A stretch of DNA of 6,389 nucleotides. It comes from an uncultured cyanobacterium. Lineage in GTDB: Bacteria; Cyanobacteriota; Cyanobacteriia; PCC-6307; Cyanobiaceae. The stretch covers positions 1 to 6,389 of the forward strand of contig CAIKWV010000171.1 in the NCBI GenBank assembly GCA_903831165.1, written 5' to 3'. Positions 4,701-6,389 of this stretch are shown in pieces (the first letter of the stretch is position 1; the number at the start of each line of letters is the position of its first letter). Under the pieces are notes generated by a model. The model was not told where the DNA came from. It saw only the letters and a program-made list of their open reading frames with translations, and ran no database searches. The translations under genes and the position numbers were made by a program.

Positions 4701-6037
4701 GGCAGCGATCCCCGCTGACGCAGCTGGCGATCATCCTGGCGCTCCTGTTGGCGCAGGGTGCGGTAGCTGCCGGTGAGGTCCCGCAGTATCGGCAGCAGAT
4801 AACTCACCGGCGTGCGCCACTCCACATAGCCGTGGGCCTTGAGCGTCAGCCCTTCGTGGATCGGAAAGACACTGCTGCCGCTGCTGAGGGTCCAGCGATA
4901 GCCGTCCAGGTTGGAGCGGCGGCCCCCAGTCCGGCCGTCTGGGGCTGCCGGCAGCAGATCGATTTCGGTGCGCATCACCGGGCCGTTGCGCACCAGGGCC
5001 TCCGCCAGCTGGGGATTGCCCATGGTGGTGTTGACGTCCTCGCGGGTGGCGGGCAGCAGGCTGACCCGGTTCACCTGGCCGCGGATGCCGCCGAAGCGAC
5101 CGCGCTCGTTCCAGTCCGGCACCACCTCCATCGCCAGGCCCGGTTGCAGCCGCCGCGCGTCGGCCGGGGCGAAGTAGGCCACGGCCCGCAGGGCTTCGCC
5201 GTTGCGGCTGCCGAGGGTGCCAAGCCGTTCACCCGGTTTCACGGTCTGGCCGCGCACCACCTGCAGATCGAGGATGCGCCCATCGCGATCGGCGAGCAGG
5301 GTGCCGTCGTAACTCAGCCTGGAGCGGGTGACCCGGATGGCGCGCCGGGCATCGTCGATGGCGTAGCGCCGCTTCTGGGCTGCGGTGTCGATCTCCAGCT
5401 TCACCTTCTCCCAGACGTCGATCGCCTCCCGTTCGCGGATGCCCACGTCGGCGACACTGTTTCCCAGCTGGATTGCCCGGTCTTCGCTGGAGACCACCTC
5501 CTGGGCCAGGGGCGCCACCACTTCACGGCGGGCCAGATGGCGGAAATCGGCCACCTTCTGGTCGTAGATGCGCTGCAGCTCCTCAAAGCGCCGCCGATCC
5601 GCCTTCAGTTTGGCCAGGGCGGTGTCCCGCAGCTGTCCGGCCGAGGCCAGTCGCTCCCGGTCGCGATGGTCGAGATCGGCGTTGATGCGGATCAGTTCGG
5701 CCAGGTCCTTCTCCTGGCGGCGCAACTGCTGCTCCAGGGTGGGCAGGTAGAGGCGAATCAGGGTCTGGCCCCGCTTGACCGCTTCGCCCACCAGCACCGG
5801 CAGCTCCAGAATCTGGCCCTCGGCCCGGGCATCGATCACGGTGGCCCCGCCGGGCACGATCACCACACCCCGGCCGATCACTTCGGTCGGCACGGGCCAG
5901 AACAGAAACCAGCCAGCCGTGAGCGCCCAGGCCGCGCCCAGGGCCACCAGCACGCGCTGTTCGGGCTGCCTAAGCGGCCCGTCGCGGCGCTGTTCCCCAG
6001 GCTGAGGGGGAACCGGCAGCTGGTCCAACGTGCGCAT
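4697..6037 (-). CDS. HlyD-family membrane fusion protein, NHLP bacteriocin-export type
   Basis: A 446-aa periplasmic adaptor. A short cytoplasmic N-terminus precedes one transmembrane helix (about 29-47, ending WFLFWPVP). Then comes EVIGRGVVIVPGG and the first lipoyl half (IDARAEGQILELPVLVGEAV, 68-87). A long charged coiled-coil hairpin covers about 98-240, followed by the second lipoyl half (DGRILDLQVVRGQTVKPGER, 252-271) and a beta-barrel/membrane-proximal domain. The C-terminal part, GGIRGQVNRVSLLPATREDV, TTMGNPQLAEALVRNGP, DGYRWTLSSG and TPVSYLLPILRDLTG, fits what I recall of adaptors of NHLP-type (nitrile-hydratase-leader peptide) RiPP export systems (TIGR03794-like) better than RTX-toxin HlyDs. 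Such adaptors join a peptidase-containing ABC exporter to an outer-membrane channel. ATG 6037 was chosen: GAGG lies 6 bases upstream. A TTG at 6100 opens the frame earlier but falls in a probable -35. The stop overlaps the next small gene. No ABC transporter or precursor peptide is in the window. Confidence 0.9.
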   Translation of the reverse strand: MRTLDQLPVPPQPGEQRRDGPLRQPEQRVLVALGAAWALTAGWFLFWPVPTEVIGRGVVIVPGGATVIDARAEGQILELPVLVGEAVKRGQTLIRLYLPTLEQQLRRQEKDLAELIRINADLDHRDRERLASAGQLRDTALAKLKADRRRFEELQRIYDQKVADFRHLARREVVAPLAQEVVSSEDRAIQLGNSVADVGIREREAIDVWEKVKLEIDTAAQKRRYAIDDARRAIRVTRSRLSYDGTLLADRDGRILDLQVVRGQTVKPGERLGTLGSRNGEALRAVAYFAPADARRLQPGLAMEVVPDWNERGRFGGIRGQVNRVSLLPATREDVNTTMGNPQLAEALVRNGPVMRTEIDLLPAAPDGRTGGRRSNLDGYRWTLSSGSSVFPIHEGLTLKAHGYVEWRTPVSYLLPILRDLTGSYRTLRQQERQDDRQLRQRGSLP

Positions 6038-6073
6038 CACCACCCTCAGCCCCGCTGGGGCCCAGCCTGCCCC

Positions 6074-6100
6074 AGTATCATGCCAACCTCGCGATGGCAA
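6074..6100 (-). promoter_or_regulatory. Candidate sigma70-type promoter for the HlyD/small-protein unit
   Basis: On the minus strand TTGCCA (6100-6095, five of six matches to TTGACA) is followed after 15 bases by GATACT (6079-6074, four of six to TATAAT). Transcription would start near 6067 and leave a leader of about 30 bases before ATG 6037. The spacer is shorter than the ideal 17, so this is only a reasonable candidate. The surrounding 6038-6172 gap holds no other gene I can support. A GCCGGC-N7-GCCGGC hairpin (6114-6132) lies downstream of the GMC gene without a T-tract. Confidence 0.35.
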
Positions 6101-6172
6101 TGCCGCTGGCGCAGCCGGCCGCTGTCGCCGGCCACCTGCCGATCGCGCCGCAGGCGCCTGGGCCGTGCCCGC

Positions 6173-6389
6173 TCAACCCTTCAGCCGCTCCACCAGGTGG
6201 GTGCCCACCCGCAGGGCGTTGGCGATGGCGGTGAGTGAGGGGTTCACGGCGCCGATCGTCGGCATGAAGCTGGTATCGACGACATAGAGGTTGTCGAGTT
6301 CGTGGGCCTTGCAGTTCAGGTCCAGCACCGAGCTGGCCGGGTCGCTGCCGAAGCGGCAGGTGCCGGCCTGGTGGCCCACGGCGGCGATG
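6173..6389 (-). CDS. GMC-family FAD-dependent oxidoreductase, C-terminal end (partial)
   Basis: The last 71 or so residues of a glucose-methanol-choline oxidoreductase; the frame runs off the right edge, so the FAD-binding N-terminus lies outside. The visible part is the conserved C-terminal core: AVGHQAGTCRFGSDP, LDLNCKAHELDNLYVVDTSF, MPTIGAVNPSLTAIANALRV, then GTHLVERLKG. In this family the His of HxxGTC and the His or Asn before PS/PxT form the active-site pair that takes the substrate hydroxyl proton; both positions are filled here (His, Asn). LYVVDTSFMP is the usual segment that contacts the flavin. Full proteins are about 500-650 aa and oxidise alcohols, sugars or related compounds; the substrate cannot be told from this part. 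It lies 135 bp upstream of the HlyD gene on the same strand, with a possible promoter between, so a shared operon is possible but not shown. TGA at 6175-6173 ends it. Confidence 0.93.
   Translation of the reverse strand, partial: IAAVGHQAGTCRFGSDPASSVLDLNCKAHELDNLYVVDTSFMPTIGAVNPSLTAIANALRVGTHLVERLKG

Noticed and set aside
4748..6238. 496-residue open frame on the plus strand opposite the HlyD gene
   Set aside because: A GC-rich antisense shadow: the product is His/Gln/Gly/Ala-rich without domains, whereas the minus strand encodes a full HlyD adaptor.

Overview
The window (6389 bp, GC-rich, dense genes, several 1-4 bp stop/start overlaps) looks like a chromosomal segment of a high-GC cyanobacterium of the Synechococcus/Cyanobium type. 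That assignment is an inference from the protein families (NHLP-type HlyD adaptor, TolC-like channel with Sec signal, GMC oxidoreductase) and the compact gene style. It is not proven, and no complete HIP1 octamer was found by eye.

Layout. Bases 1-477 (+) are the 3' end of an RluA/RluD-type rRNA pseudouridine synthase. Convergent with it is a HxlR-type winged-helix regulator (about 966-493, -), divergent from an NmrA/QorB-like NAD(P)-binding protein (1063-1947, +). The 96 bp between them must hold both promoters and contains a TGACG-N11-CGTCA inverted repeat. A textbook intrinsic terminator (2031-2064) closes the NmrA gene. Next comes a tightly coupled plus-strand operon of three genes: two small, mutually paralogous two-helix membrane proteins (2208-2480 and 2480-2779, overlapping by 1 bp) and a TolC-family outer-membrane channel (2776-4482, 4 bp overlap). 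Facing it on the minus strand is a two-gene unit: an NHLP-type HlyD membrane-fusion protein (6037-4697) and a third, unrelated two-helix small membrane protein (4700-4434, 4 bp overlap with HlyD). The two units overlap tail to tail by 49 bp. At the right edge is the C-terminus of a GMC-family FAD oxidoreductase (6389-6173, -).

How the parts fit. TolC plus HlyD are two of the three layers of a type I-like export machine. The inner-membrane ABC transporter and any cargo gene are not in the window. The HlyD resembles adaptors of NHLP-type RiPP/bacteriocin export systems. The three small membrane proteins are locked by overlap to the channel and adaptor genes and are the least explained part: the tandem pair sharing a GLFGxAxICFSIGC motif is the best candidate for something undescribed. 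The HxlR/NmrA pair is a separate module resembling the redox/electrophile-responsive QorR-QorB arrangement, and parts of it are lower in GC than the export genes, which may reflect a separate origin.
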